Assembly: GCA_964630795.1 (NCBI GenBank)
Contig: CAZVWF010000003.1
Coordinates: 14,609 to 78,608 of the forward strand
Length of the DNA: 64,000 nt
DNA from: SZUA-117 sp964630795
GTDB lineage: Bacteria; Pseudomonadota; Gammaproteobacteria; Steroidobacterales; Woeseiaceae
Reading direction: 5' to 3'
Positions 26,283 to 34,856 of this stretch are shown piece by piece. Numbering within the stretch: position 1 is the first letter of the stretch; each line of letters starts with the position of its first letter. The notes under the pieces are model-generated. The model was not told the DNA's origin, searched no databases, and saw only the letters and a program-made list of their open reading frames with translations. Made by a program: the position numbers and the translations under genes.

Positions 26283-26858
26283 GTGGCTGCTGACTCGACA
26301 GACGCTCAGCTGGTCCGACGGGTCCAGAAGGGTGACAAGGGTGCATTCGACCTGCTGGTACTGAAATACCAGCACAAGATCGTCAACCTGGTGATGCGAT
26401 ATGTACGGGACCCGGATCAGGCGCTGGATATTACGCAGGAGGCCTTTCTCAAGGCCTACCGGGCGCTGCCACGGTTTCGGGGCGACAGCGCGTTTTATAC
26501 GTGGCTGTACCGGATTGCGGTGAATACCGCGAAGAATCACCTGGCGACGGCGCGGCGACGGCCGATGGATGTCGAGCTCGACTTGCAGGACCCGGAACAG
26601 TATGACCTGCATGCGAAGCTCAAGGAGACAGACACCCCCGAGGGGGTAACGCTCAGCAAGGAATTGCACACCACGGTCGTGAAGGCGATCGAGGCATTGC
26701 CGGAAGACCTTCGGACCGCGATTGTGCTGCGCGAGCTTGATGGCATGAGTTACGAGGAAATAGCACAGACCATGGATTGCCCGGTAGGAACTGTGCGATC
26801 AAGGATTTTCAGGGCCAGGGACGCGATCGGCAAAAAGATCGGGAACCTGATCGACTGA
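26283..26858 (+). CDS. rpoE: RNA polymerase sigma factor RpoE
   Basis: Extracytoplasmic-function sigma factor that responds to outer-membrane protein folding and LPS stress. Region 2 reads DALDITQEAFLKAYRAL-like (ALDITQEAFLKAYRALPRF) followed by FYTWLYRIAVNTAKNHL; region 4 has LDGMSYEEIAQTMDCPVGTV and RSRIFRARDAI. 191 aa, the same as E. coli. Start GTG 26283 has AAGGAG 9 bases upstream. It heads the rpoE-rseA-rseB-rseC operon and carries its own sigma-E type promoter. Confidence 0.97.
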   Translation: MAADSTDAQLVRRVQKGDKGAFDLLVLKYQHKIVNLVMRYVRDPDQALDITQEAFLKAYRALPRFRGDSAFYTWLYRIAVNTAKNHLATARRRPMDVELDLQDPEQYDLHAKLKETDTPEGVTLSKELHTTVVKAIEALPEDLRTAIVLRELDGMSYEEIAQTMDCPVGTVRSRIFRARDAIGKKIGNLID

Positions 26859-26960
26859 ATGAGGGTCGAAGTGATGCCCGGGACCGGAGGATCTTGTGAG
26901 GAACCGGGTTTTCGCTGAAGATGGACAGTATGACGGGCCGGGGGGCCGGGGCGGGGAATT

Positions 26961-27563
26961 ATGAACGAAGCAATAAAGATGCAGATTTCGGCGTTCGTTG
27001 ACGGCGAGTTGCCAGCCAACGAATCCGAGCTTTTGCTACGGCGTTTAAGCCAGGATGCTGCCATGCGGCAGCAGGTTGCCGAGTACCTCAAGATTGGTCG
27101 ATTGCTGCGGCGGGACCGGTCGGTGCCGGGTATCAATCAATTGCGTGACAGGATCTCTGCCGCGCTCGGTGACGAGGTATTGGCGGAACCGGAAGAAAAA
27201 GTCGTCGTGGGTTCGAGCCTGATGACACCGGCCAGTGGCATTGCGGTTGCTGCCACCGTCGCGGTCGTCGCGTTGGCGGGTCTGGGCCAGCTCGCAACAG
27301 TCGAGGACCCGGGGCTGCAGGACGATGCGGTCGCGATTGACATGGCGCCGGCCTATACGGAGCCATCGGTCGATGTCGTTATGCAGAACGCACCCAGTGC
27401 CCGTGAAATGGATCTCCTGCGTAGGCGTAGTAACAGTGATATTCTTTACCGGATGGCCACATTTGAAGTCGACGAGTACCTCGAAGTGGTCGAGCCCGAG
27501 GCGCACCTGGCAACGTCCACAGAATCCGCGGCCGAAGACCAGGAAATGTTGTCCGGGAAATAG
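26961..27563 (+). CDS. rseA: anti-sigma-E factor RseA
   Basis: Single-pass inner-membrane protein that sequesters RpoE until DegS and RseP cleave it. The N-terminal RseA domain (QISAFVDGELPANESELLLR, residues 8-27, then MRQQVAEYLKIGRLLR) is cytoplasmic. A membrane helix spans about residues 91-111. The remainder, about 90 residues, is periplasmic and ends in an acidic tail. Length is 200 aa. It lies 102 bp after rpoE. The periplasmic part is poorly conserved, as is usual. Confidence 0.9.
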   Translation: MNEAIKMQISAFVDGELPANESELLLRRLSQDAAMRQQVAEYLKIGRLLRRDRSVPGINQLRDRISAALGDEVLAEPEEKVVVGSSLMTPASGIAVAATVAVVALAGLGQLATVEDPGLQDDAVAIDMAPAYTEPSVDVVMQNAPSAREMDLLRRRSNSDILYRMATFEVDEYLEVVEPEAHLATSTESAAEDQEMLSGK

Positions 27564-27598
27564 CCACCGGTCATAGGGTAAGACGACACAAGGCACGC

Positions 27599-28582
27599 AT
27601 GTCTGAAGTCAGAAGAAATCGCAGGGCGGTCGCCTGGCTGTGTGCGGGCCTTGTCGCTGCGACGATGTCCACAATGGCTTCCGCCCAGCAACGCAGCCCG
27701 GCTGACTGGCTGGACCTCATGACGACGGCCGTTGCAACCACGAATTACCAGGGCACCGTCATTCGTCGCAAGCGCGGCAAATCCGAAGCACTCAAAGTTG
27801 TACACAAGATCGTCGATGGTGTCGTCAACGAACGGGTCACGTCGCAGGAAGGCAACGGACTGGAAATTATCCGGATTGGTAATCATGTGCATTGCATCCT
27901 GCCGGACAAGAAGTCCGTCCTGGTCGAGGGCTGGAACAATCAGAGTACGCTGTTTTCGCCCCTGCCCAGGAAAGAAGCGGTCAGCATGCCGCACTACGAT
28001 CTGTCAATGATACGGGCGGGCAGAATAGCGGGAAGAGAAGCCGTGTTGCTGGCAGTGCGTCCCCATGATGAGTTTCGCTACACGCATCGAATCTGGCTGG
28101 ACCAGGATTCCGGTTTTCCGCTTCAAACCGAAGTGCTCAATTATGATGGCGAACTGATCGAGGAAGTGAAGTTCGCGGATATTTCGTTTAGCGAGGATAT
28201 CGCGGAGAAAGCACTCGATCCGACAGTCAGCCTCGAGGGTTTTACCTGGTACAAGGAACCGTCCAGCGAGGTACAAATCGTCGCTGTTGAAACCAGCTGG
28301 GGTACGGACAACCTGCCGAACGGGTTTCGGGCGATTTCTGCTCAGAACGAACAGTTGCCCGGTAGCGATCGTTCTGCAACGACGCACATCGTATACAGTG
28401 ACGGCGTTGCCAATGTCTCCGTATTCGTCGAATCGTCTCGTGGTGACGAGAAAACCGGTTGGTCTATCCTGGGCGCCACCAATTCCTACAGTGTGGCGAT
28501 CGATGGCTACAAGGTCACCGCCGTTGGCGAGGTGCCTACCATTACCGTCCAGCGGATTGCCAGCTCGATGCTTCGCCAGTAA
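27599..28582 (+). CDS. rseB: sigma-E regulatory protein RseB (MucB)
   Basis: Periplasmic LPS- and protein-sensing regulator that shields RseA from DegS. It has a signal peptide ending ASAQQ at about residue 30, then the MucB/RseB N-terminal lipid-binding-like domain (TNYQGTVIRRKRGKSEALKV, HKIVDGVVNERV) and the C-terminal domain (LPNGFRAISAQNE, VYSDGVANVSVFVE). 327 aa, close to family length. It follows rseA by 35 bp. Confidence 0.93.
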   Translation: MSEVRRNRRAVAWLCAGLVAATMSTMASAQQRSPADWLDLMTTAVATTNYQGTVIRRKRGKSEALKVVHKIVDGVVNERVTSQEGNGLEIIRIGNHVHCILPDKKSVLVEGWNNQSTLFSPLPRKEAVSMPHYDLSMIRAGRIAGREAVLLAVRPHDEFRYTHRIWLDQDSGFPLQTEVLNYDGELIEEVKFADISFSEDIAEKALDPTVSLEGFTWYKEPSSEVQIVAVETSWGTDNLPNGFRAISAQNEQLPGSDRSATTHIVYSDGVANVSVFVESSRGDEKTGWSILGATNSYSVAIDGYKVTAVGEVPTITVQRIASSMLRQ

Positions 28583-28625
28583 CTCGCTTCTGCCGCCATC
28601 GGCAATACTTTGCTATAAACCAGAC

Positions 28626-29054
28626 ATGGAATCAGCCACAGGCCGCGTCAGTTCGGTAGACGGCGACCGTATTACCGTACGGGTCGATGCACCGGTCGCC
28701 TGTCGTCGCTGTGCGGCAGGCAAAGGCTGCGGTGCAGGGTTGCTGGACGGCAGCAGCGCATCGAGGTTTCTCGATGTCGACGTACCGGTCGGTATGCAGT
28801 TGGACATTGGCGATGAAGTGACGCTGACGCTCTCTCCCCGCCGCTTGTTGCGGGCCGCAGCGCTCGCTTATGGGCTGCCCCTCTTGTCACTGGTCACAGC
28901 AGCGACTATTGCGTGGCTCGCAGGAGCAGAACCCGACAGTCTCGTTGCTGTAGCAATGGTGATTGCGGGTCTGGTGGCCGGCATTTTCGGCAGCCGATAC
29001 ATACTGAACCAGGGCGCGGCCTGCGATCAGTTCGAGCCGACTATCGTGAGCTAA
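28626..29054 (+). CDS. rseC: SoxR-reducing system / sigma-E modulating protein RseC
   Basis: RseC/MucC family inner-membrane protein. The cytoplasmic N-terminus holds cysteines 26, 29 and 35 in CRRCAAGKGCGAG, typical of the family. Two membrane helices (about residues 76-97 and 100-118) follow, then a short tail with another cysteine. The role is to tune sigma-E activity or, in some bacteria, to support SoxR reduction. ATG 28626 gives 142 aa; sequence upstream overlaps rseB out of frame. Confidence 0.92.
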   Translation: MESATGRVSSVDGDRITVRVDAPVACRRCAAGKGCGAGLLDGSSASRFLDVDVPVGMQLDIGDEVTLTLSPRRLLRAAALAYGLPLLSLVTAATIAWLAGAEPDSLVAVAMVIAGLVAGIFGSRYILNQGAACDQFEPTIVS

Positions 29055-29058
29055 GCGG

Positions 29059-29319
29059 ATGGAGGGCCCTGGCATGCGATCGCTGGCCGTATACAGCCGG
29101 GAAGGCTGCCACCTGTGCGAACAGTTGATCGAGGAATTGCTGCCCATGATCAGGGGGTCGCTGGACCTGGACGTACGGGACATCGACCGGCGGCCCGATT
29201 GGCAGGCCGAATTCAACACCCGTATTCCGGTGGTCGAATTTGAGGGCGAATTTGTCTGTCAATACACATTGGACAGGCCGGCGATTCAGGCGATTGTCGC
29301 CCGTCTCGCAGAGCCATAA
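29059..29319 (+). CDS. glutaredoxin-like (DUF836) small redox protein
   Basis: An 86-residue thioredoxin-fold protein. The redox motif CHLC is at residues 17-20, followed by the cis-proline segment RIPVVEFEGEFV. Proteins of this type are common immediately upstream of lepA in gammaproteobacteria, but their substrate is unknown. It occupies the place where mucD/degP lies in Pseudomonas. ATG 29074, starting RSLAVYS, is a possible shorter start. It is 5 bases after rseC, so it is in the sigma-E operon. Confidence 0.85.
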   Translation: MEGPGMRSLAVYSREGCHLCEQLIEELLPMIRGSLDLDVRDIDRRPDWQAEFNTRIPVVEFEGEFVCQYTLDRPAIQAIVARLAEP

Positions 29320-29369
29320 TCCTCACAGAACGTATATACTTCGCCGCTGGCCAGACCACCCGAATCCGC

Positions 29370-31160
29370 ATGGATCACATCCGCAATTTTTCGATCATCG
29401 CGCACATCGATCACGGCAAGTCGACCCTTGCCGATCGGTTTATCCAGCATTGCGGCGGTTTGCAGGACCGCGAAATGTCGGAGCAGGTACTCGATTCGAT
29501 GGACCTGGAGCGCGAGCGCGGCATTACGATCAAGGCGCAGAGCGTATCGCTCGATTACACAGCGGCTGACGGGACTGTTTACCAGCTCAATTTCATCGAC
29601 ACACCCGGTCACGTCGACTTTTCGTACGAGGTGTCGCGCTCGCTCGCAGCCTGCGAAGGTGCGTTACTGGTCGTCGACGCAGCGCAGGGCGTTGAGGCGC
29701 AGAGTGTCGCCAATTGCATTACGGCCATCGACCAGGGTCTCGAGGTTCTGCCCGTCCTGAACAAGATTGATTTGCCGGCGTCCGACCCGGAAAGGGTAGC
29801 CAACGAGATCGAGGAAATCATTGGCATCGACGCGTCAGAAGCGATCCGGGTGAGCGCCAAGACGGGCACCGGCGTGCCGGACCTTCTCGAGTATCTCGTG
29901 CAGGCAATTCCGCCACCGGTCGGAGAGTCGGACGGCCGTCTACAGGCTCTGATCATCGATTCCTGGTTCGATAATTATGTCGGCGTTGTGTCGCTGGTCA
30001 GAATCGTCAACGGTAGTCTGAAGAAAGGCAGCAAGATCACCGTCATGTCGACCGGTCGTTCCTACATTGCCGATCGTGTTGGGTCGTTCACGCCGAAGAT
30101 GCAGGATCGGGACAGCCTGGCGACAGGCGAGGTCGGTTTTGTCATCGCAGGCATCAAGGATATTTTCGGAGCACCGGTCGGCGATACGCTGACGCTGACG
30201 TCAAGTCCGTGCGAGGAGCCTTTGCCCGGGTTCAAGCAGGTTCAGCCACGGGTATTTGCCGGCCTGTTCCCGATTCGCTCGGATGACTACGAGAATTTTC
30301 GAGAGGCGCTGCAGAAACTGCGACTGAACGATGCAGCTCTGCATTTCGAGCCTGAGACTTCGGCTGCGCTTGGTTTCGGATTTCGTTGCGGGTTTCTCGG
30401 CATGTTGCACATGGAGATCGTGCAGGAGCGGCTGGAAAGAGAATACAACCTGGAACTGATCACGACGGCACCAACTGTGATCTTCGAAGTAATGCGGGAA
30501 AACGGCGATGTCGAGTTCATCGACAACCCGTCATTGCTGCCCCCGGTCAACGAAATTGCCGAGCTGCGTGAACCCATCATCTCTGCCAGCATCCTCGTGC
30601 CCGAGAAGCATGTTGGTGCGGTGATGAAACTCTGTATCGAGAAGCGAGGCGTGCAAAAGCATATGCGTTACCTCGGTGGACAGGTTTCTCTCGAGTACGA
30701 ACTGCCCCTGGCGGAGGTCGTCCTGGATTTCTTCGACCGGTTGAAATCGGTCAGTCGAGGGTTCGCCTCTTTTGATTATCATTTCGAGCGATTCGAGGTG
30801 GCGCCGCTCGTGCGTCTTGACGTATTAATCAATAAAGAACGTGTCGATGCGTTGTCTAGCATCGTGCACCGTGCCAATGCGAATTCGCGAGGCCGTGACC
30901 TCGTAGACCGGATGCGGGAATTGATTCCACGACAGATGTTCGATGTCGCAATCCAGGCTGCCATTGGCAGTCAGATCATTGCGCGTAGTACAGTGAAAGC
31001 ATTACGCAAAAACGTTACCGCGAAGTGTTATGGCGGCGATGTGTCGAGGAAGCGGAAGCTCCTGGAAAAACAGAAAGCGGGCAAGAAACGCATGAAGCAG
31101 ATCGGCTCTGTGGAGATCCCGCAGGAAGCTTTTCTCGCTGTGTTGCGGGTAGACAAGTAA
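29370..31160 (+). CDS. lepA: elongation factor 4 (LepA)
   Basis: Ribosome-associated GTPase that back-translocates or aids 30S biogenesis. G1 is AHIDHGKSTLADRF, the switch-I region ERERGITIKAQ, G3 DTPGHVDF and G4 NKIDLP. The LepA-specific C-terminal domain shows KRMKQIGSVEIPQEAF. 596 aa (599 in E. coli). The lepA-lepB pair is conserved, with 10 bp between them. Confidence 0.97.
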   Translation: MDHIRNFSIIAHIDHGKSTLADRFIQHCGGLQDREMSEQVLDSMDLERERGITIKAQSVSLDYTAADGTVYQLNFIDTPGHVDFSYEVSRSLAACEGALLVVDAAQGVEAQSVANCITAIDQGLEVLPVLNKIDLPASDPERVANEIEEIIGIDASEAIRVSAKTGTGVPDLLEYLVQAIPPPVGESDGRLQALIIDSWFDNYVGVVSLVRIVNGSLKKGSKITVMSTGRSYIADRVGSFTPKMQDRDSLATGEVGFVIAGIKDIFGAPVGDTLTLTSSPCEEPLPGFKQVQPRVFAGLFPIRSDDYENFREALQKLRLNDAALHFEPETSAALGFGFRCGFLGMLHMEIVQERLEREYNLELITTAPTVIFEVMRENGDVEFIDNPSLLPPVNEIAELREPIISASILVPEKHVGAVMKLCIEKRGVQKHMRYLGGQVSLEYELPLAEVVLDFFDRLKSVSRGFASFDYHFERFEVAPLVRLDVLINKERVDALSSIVHRANANSRGRDLVDRMRELIPRQMFDVAIQAAIGSQIIARSTVKALRKNVTAKCYGGDVSRKRKLLEKQKAGKKRMKQIGSVEIPQEAFLAVLRVDK

Positions 31161-31170
31161 GAGGCTGCTA

Positions 31171-31950
31171 TTGAGTATTAACCTGGCATTGATCCTGAGT
31201 ATCCTGACCGCTGTCACGGGTGTCGTCGTGCTGTTTAATCGCTTCTACTACGAAGAAAAGGTCGGTGCCCCGGGTGACGGTAATGTCCTTGTTGACACAG
31301 TGATCGAATATTCCCGCTCTTTCTTTCCTGTCCTGCTTTTTGTCCTGATCGTACGTTCGTTCGTTTTCGAGCCGTTTCGCATTCCGTCAGGCTCGATGAT
31401 ACCGACGTTGATTGACGGTGATTATATTTTCGTCAAGAAGTACAGCTACGGTTTACGCTGGCCGGTCATCGAGAAGAAATTCTATGACACAGGTTCCCCG
31501 GAACGTGGTGACGTCGCTGTTTTCCGTTTGCCATCGAATCCGAATATCAACTACATCAAGCGCGTGGTCGGGCTGCCCGGCGATATCATCGCCTACGACA
31601 ACGCCCGGCTGACGATTAATGGAAACCTGATGCCGCTGTCGGCGTATCCGGATATTGAAAGCGAAGTGCGCGGCTATTTTTTCAACGAGTCCCTGGGTCA
31701 GCGCGAACATGCCATTCGCCATAGCGTCGATGTGCTGGGGGCTAAATCGGCATCACCCGGGGTGCGGGTTTTCGAGATACCGGCTGGACACTACTTCATG
31801 ATGGGTGACAATCGTGATAACAGCCAGGACAGCCGGTTTATCGGCGCCATTCCCGAAACGCACCTTGTCGGTGAGGCCGTTCGAATCTGGATGCACATGG
31901 ACGGGATCGAGTGGCCGAACTGGAGCCGTATTGGTACGAAGATTCAATAA
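31171..31950 (+). CDS. lepB: signal peptidase I
   Basis: Removes signal peptides from secreted proteins. Two N-terminal membrane helices (about residues 4-22 and 50-66) precede the periplasmic catalytic domain with nucleophile Ser75 in PSGSMIPTL and general base Lys130 in INYIKRVVGLPGD. The signature GDNRDNSQDSR is near the end. It has 259 aa, shorter than E. coli (324) but normal for many gammaproteobacteria. The start is TTG 31171 after an AGAGG-like ribosome-binding site. Confidence 0.96.
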   Translation: MSINLALILSILTAVTGVVVLFNRFYYEEKVGAPGDGNVLVDTVIEYSRSFFPVLLFVLIVRSFVFEPFRIPSGSMIPTLIDGDYIFVKKYSYGLRWPVIEKKFYDTGSPERGDVAVFRLPSNPNINYIKRVVGLPGDIIAYDNARLTINGNLMPLSAYPDIESEVRGYFFNESLGQREHAIRHSVDVLGAKSASPGVRVFEIPAGHYFMMGDNRDNSQDSRFIGAIPETHLVGEAVRIWMHMDGIEWPNWSRIGTKIQ

Positions 31951-32034
31951 TGTGCTTCAAGTCACTGATTTAATAGTTAATATCACGTCAAATTTGACAG
32001 GTTATAGCGCTTTTTGAGATTCGGAGTGGATGCA

Positions 32035-32427
32035 ATGAATGGTTCCGGCTATCGAAAACTGGGCCCAGCTCGCGAAAGGGGCATGACGACCCTCGGTTTC
32101 CTGATCCTGATGACTTTCATCGGCCTGTTTGCTTTTGCTGCCATTCGCCTGGTTCCGGTGTACCTGAACTACGTCAAGGTCGCTGGCGTTCTCGACGGTG
32201 TCTATGACGAATTCGACAATCAGAATCCCACGCGTGGCGCCATTCGGACCTCGATCAACCGACGATTCGAGGTCGAGGGTGTCAGCGTCATCTCCAGCCG
32301 GGAGATCAAGGTGAAGTCAGACAGCGGCGGCTACCTCGTGGTGGTGCAGTACGACCACACGACACCGTTTGTCGCCAATATCCATTTCACGGTCCGGTTC
32401 GACAAGGAAGTCCTCATTCGACGATAA
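32035..32427 (+). CDS. DUF4845 membrane protein
   Basis: A 130-residue protein with one N-terminal membrane helix, MTTLGFLILMTFIGLFAFAA followed by IRLVPVYLNY, then a small periplasmic domain. The N-terminus looks pilin-like (GMTTLGF). DUF4845 proteins occur between lepB and rnc in many gammaproteobacteria; no function is known. ATG 32035 has GGAG 8 bases upstream, better than TTG 32014. Confidence 0.85.
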   Translation: MNGSGYRKLGPARERGMTTLGFLILMTFIGLFAFAAIRLVPVYLNYVKVAGVLDGVYDEFDNQNPTRGAIRTSINRRFEVEGVSVISSREIKVKSDSGGYLVVVQYDHTTPFVANIHFTVRFDKEVLIRR

Positions 32428-32486
32428 ACCGTCGGCATCTCTGATTTTTCCCGCACCGACGGCCTGTTGAGGCTCGCCAAAAGCTC

Positions 32487-32492
32487 TATAAT
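32487..32492 (+). promoter_or_regulatory. candidate -10 element for the rnc operon
   Basis: A perfect TATAAT lies 45 bases before the rnc start in the 110-bp gap after the DUF4845 gene. The only -35-like hexamer, TTGAGG (32467-32472), has a short 14-base spacer, so the promoter is only moderately convincing. A 7-bp inverted pair, CCGTCGG/CCGACGG (32429-32435 / 32456-32462), precedes it. Confidence 0.4.
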
Positions 32493-32537
32493 CGTTCGCC
32501 CGAACGTTCCGATCCGACAAATACAGGGCGAATACGC

Positions 32538-33221
32538 GTGCAGAAAGCGGCTGCCTGGCTAAAACAAACACTCGACTATGAGTTTGAAGACAGTGACCTG
32601 TTGCAACGGGCGCTGACGCATCGCAGTGCGTCCGGCCGCAATAATGAGCGTCTCGAATTCCTGGGTGATTCGGTCCTGCAACTGGTCGTGTCGGAACTCG
32701 TATTCGATGAACGGAGAGAGGCCAGTGAAGGACGCCTGAGCCGCCTGCGCTCGACCCTGGTTAAGGACCAGACTCTGAGTGAAATTGCGACGGAACTGGA
32801 CCTGGGTAAGTACCTGGTGCTGGGTTCCGGTGAAAAGAAGTCGGGTGGGTATCGTCGGTCTTCGATACTGGCTGATGCGCTCGAAGCATTGTTTGGCGCG
32901 GTATATCTCGATCGGGGCTTTGATGCGGCGCGGCGGGTGATTCACAAGGCGCTTGGCGAGCGGGTAAGGGACTTGCCCGAGGAAGGTGAACTTCGAGATC
33001 CCAAGTCGCAGTTACAGGAGTTCCTGCAAGGCAGGCAATTACCATTGCCGGTCTACTCGATGGAGAAAGTCAGCGGCAAAGCACACAAGCAGATCTTCGA
33101 TGTCAGCTGCACCACGGCAGAACCGGAACTGAAAACCACGGGTAGCGGTTCAACGCGTCGGGACGCGGAACAACAAGCGGCCGACGCCATGCTCGCCGTT
33201 GTCGAGAAAGAACTTGGCTGA
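32538..33221 (+). CDS. rnc: ribonuclease III
   Basis: Double-stranded RNA endonuclease that processes rRNA. The RNase III signature ERLEFLGDSVLQLVVSE is at residues 37-53, and the second metal-ligand region is ILADALEALFGAVYLDRG. The C-terminal dsRNA-binding domain ends TRRDAEQQAADAMLAVVEK. 227 aa (226 in E. coli). The start is GTG 32538. It overlaps era by 8 bases. Confidence 0.97.
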   Translation: MQKAAAWLKQTLDYEFEDSDLLQRALTHRSASGRNNERLEFLGDSVLQLVVSELVFDERREASEGRLSRLRSTLVKDQTLSEIATELDLGKYLVLGSGEKKSGGYRRSSILADALEALFGAVYLDRGFDAARRVIHKALGERVRDLPEEGELRDPKSQLQEFLQGRQLPLPVYSMEKVSGKAHKQIFDVSCTTAEPELKTTGSGSTRRDAEQQAADAMLAVVEKELG

Positions 33222-34113
33222 GTCTCCATTTCGCTGTGGATTCGTCGCAGTCGTTGGTCGCCCCAATGTCGGGAAGTCGACGCTCATCAATACGGTGCTC
33301 GGCACCAAGATCAGTATCGTCACTGCCAAACCGCAAACGACGCGTCACCGCATTCTCGGCGTGGATACCCACGGGGACTACCAGGCGATTTACGTGGATA
33401 CGCCAGGCATTCATCGCCAGGCAGGGAAGGCGATGAATCGCATGATGAACAGGACGGCAGCCAATGCACTGGTCGATGCAGATGTGGTCTTCTTTATGAC
33501 GGAAGCTGACAAGTGGACCGATGAAGATCAGGATGTGCTGGAGCGGCTGGCCGACGTCAATGCCCCTGTTGTCGCCTTGCTGAACAAAGTCGACAAAGTG
33601 CATCCGAAAGAAGCGCTGTTCGATGCGCTCTCGACGATGTCAGGCCGGAAAGATTTTGCCGAAGTCATCCCGATTTCGGCACGGAAGCATGACGACGTCG
33701 AGAAGCTGAAGCAACTGGTCAGTGCTTACCTCCCGGAATCGGGCCCACTGTTTCCTGAAGACATGATTACCGATCGCAGCGAGAACTTTCTCGTGGCGGA
33801 AGTCATTCGGGAAAAACTCACCGTGACATTGCGCCAGGAAGTTCCCTACGGACTGACTGTGCAAATCGAGCGATTCGAACGGGACGAACATGGCATTGCC
33901 ATTCACGCGGTGATCTGGGTGGAGCGCGACAGCCAGAAAGGCATTGTCGTTGGCAAAGGAGGTGGCCAACTCAAGAAGGTCGGCCGTGCCGCGCGCCTGG
34001 AACTCAAGTCGCAATTCGGGCAGCCCGTGCATCTCGAGCTGTGGGTCAAGGTCAAGGACAACTGGGCAGACAGCGAAAAGGACTTGCTCGGGCTTGGGTT
34101 CGATTCGCCATGA
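33214..34113 (+). CDS. era: GTPase Era
   Basis: Ras-like GTPase needed for 16S rRNA and 30S maturation. G1 is VGRPNVGKSTLIN, G2 TTRHRILG, G3 VDTPGIH and G4 NKVDKV. The KH domain GKGGGQLKKVGRAARLEL binds the 16S rRNA 3' end. TTG 33214 begins AESPFRCGFVAVVG and aligns best with E. coli; TTG 33199 is five codons further upstream. Its stop overlaps the recO start by 4 bases. Confidence 0.96.
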   Translation: MAESPFRCGFVAVVGRPNVGKSTLINTVLGTKISIVTAKPQTTRHRILGVDTHGDYQAIYVDTPGIHRQAGKAMNRMMNRTAANALVDADVVFFMTEADKWTDEDQDVLERLADVNAPVVALLNKVDKVHPKEALFDALSTMSGRKDFAEVIPISARKHDDVEKLKQLVSAYLPESGPLFPEDMITDRSENFLVAEVIREKLTVTLRQEVPYGLTVQIERFERDEHGIAIHAVIWVERDSQKGIVVGKGGGQLKKVGRAARLELKSQFGQPVHLELWVKVKDNWADSEKDLLGLGFDSP

Positions 34114-34856
34114 CGGCCAGTCGCCGCGTGCACCAGGAGGCCGCCTGGGTTTTGCACCACCGGCCGTTCAGGGATTCGAGCCGCATTCTCGATGTATTCA
34201 GTCGTGATCACGGCCGGCTTGCGCTGGTCGCGCGCGGCAGCCGTTCCGGCAAGTCCCGGTTGAAGGGTGTGCTGCGGCCCTTCCTGCCCCTGCAGCTGTC
34301 GTGGGTCATTCGATCGGACATGGGTACGTTGACCGGTGCGGAAATGAATGGTCCGCCGATATCCCTGGCCGGCGATGCGCTGATGTCTGGCTACTACGTC
34401 AACGAATTAATGCTCAACCTGTTGCACCGACATGACCCTCAGCCTGAAGTGTTTGCGGCCTATGAATCGGCGATCGCAGCATTGAACGGTGCGACCGGTT
34501 TGGCGGCCGTCCTCCGGCGGTTCGAGATGGATGTGCTGGCGCTGCTTGGCTATGCGCTGAATCTCGATCATGATACGCGGAGCGGGGAGGCCATAAGCCA
34601 GGATGCGACGTACGAGTACCAGGTTGAGCAGGGTCCCGTTGCCATCACCGGCAGGGAGGGCCCCATGATCTTTAGTGGTCGGGAGCTCCGCGCGATCGCG
34701 CAGTTCGAATTCGGGGATCCTGCCGTGCTGAGTGCGGCAGGCAGATTGTTGCGCCAGGTGATCGCCTGGCACCTCGATGGCAAGGAATTACAAAGCCGCA
34801 AGGTGCTTCGTGAGATGCGCAGCGGCACTATGGAGAAAGGACAGGTAACGGGATGA
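34110..34856 (+). CDS. recO: DNA repair protein RecO
   Basis: RecFOR-pathway mediator that loads RecA onto SSB-coated DNA. The N-terminal OB-fold is visible (AAWVLHHRPFRDSSRILDVF, HGRLALVARGSRSGKSRLKG, LRPFLPLQLSW), then a helical domain with YYVNELMLNLLHRHDP and FEMDVLALLGYALNL. 248 aa (242 in E. coli). It overlaps era and pdxJ by 4 bases each, so era-recO-pdxJ is translationally coupled. Confidence 0.95.
   Translation: MTASRRVHQEAAWVLHHRPFRDSSRILDVFSRDHGRLALVARGSRSGKSRLKGVLRPFLPLQLSWVIRSDMGTLTGAEMNGPPISLAGDALMSGYYVNELMLNLLHRHDPQPEVFAAYESAIAALNGATGLAAVLRRFEMDVLALLGYALNLDHDTRSGEAISQDATYEYQVEQGPVAITGREGPMIFSGRELRAIAQFEFGDPAVLSAAGRLLRQVIAWHLDGKELQSRKVLREMRSGTMEKGQVTG

Noticed and set aside
29335..29340. 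TATACT upstream of lepA as a promoter
   Set aside because: No matching -35 or extended -10; lepA is likely served by the upstream operon, though an internal promoter cannot be excluded.
31994..31999. TTGACA upstream of the DUF4845 gene
   Set aside because: No -10-like hexamer lies 15-19 bases downstream.
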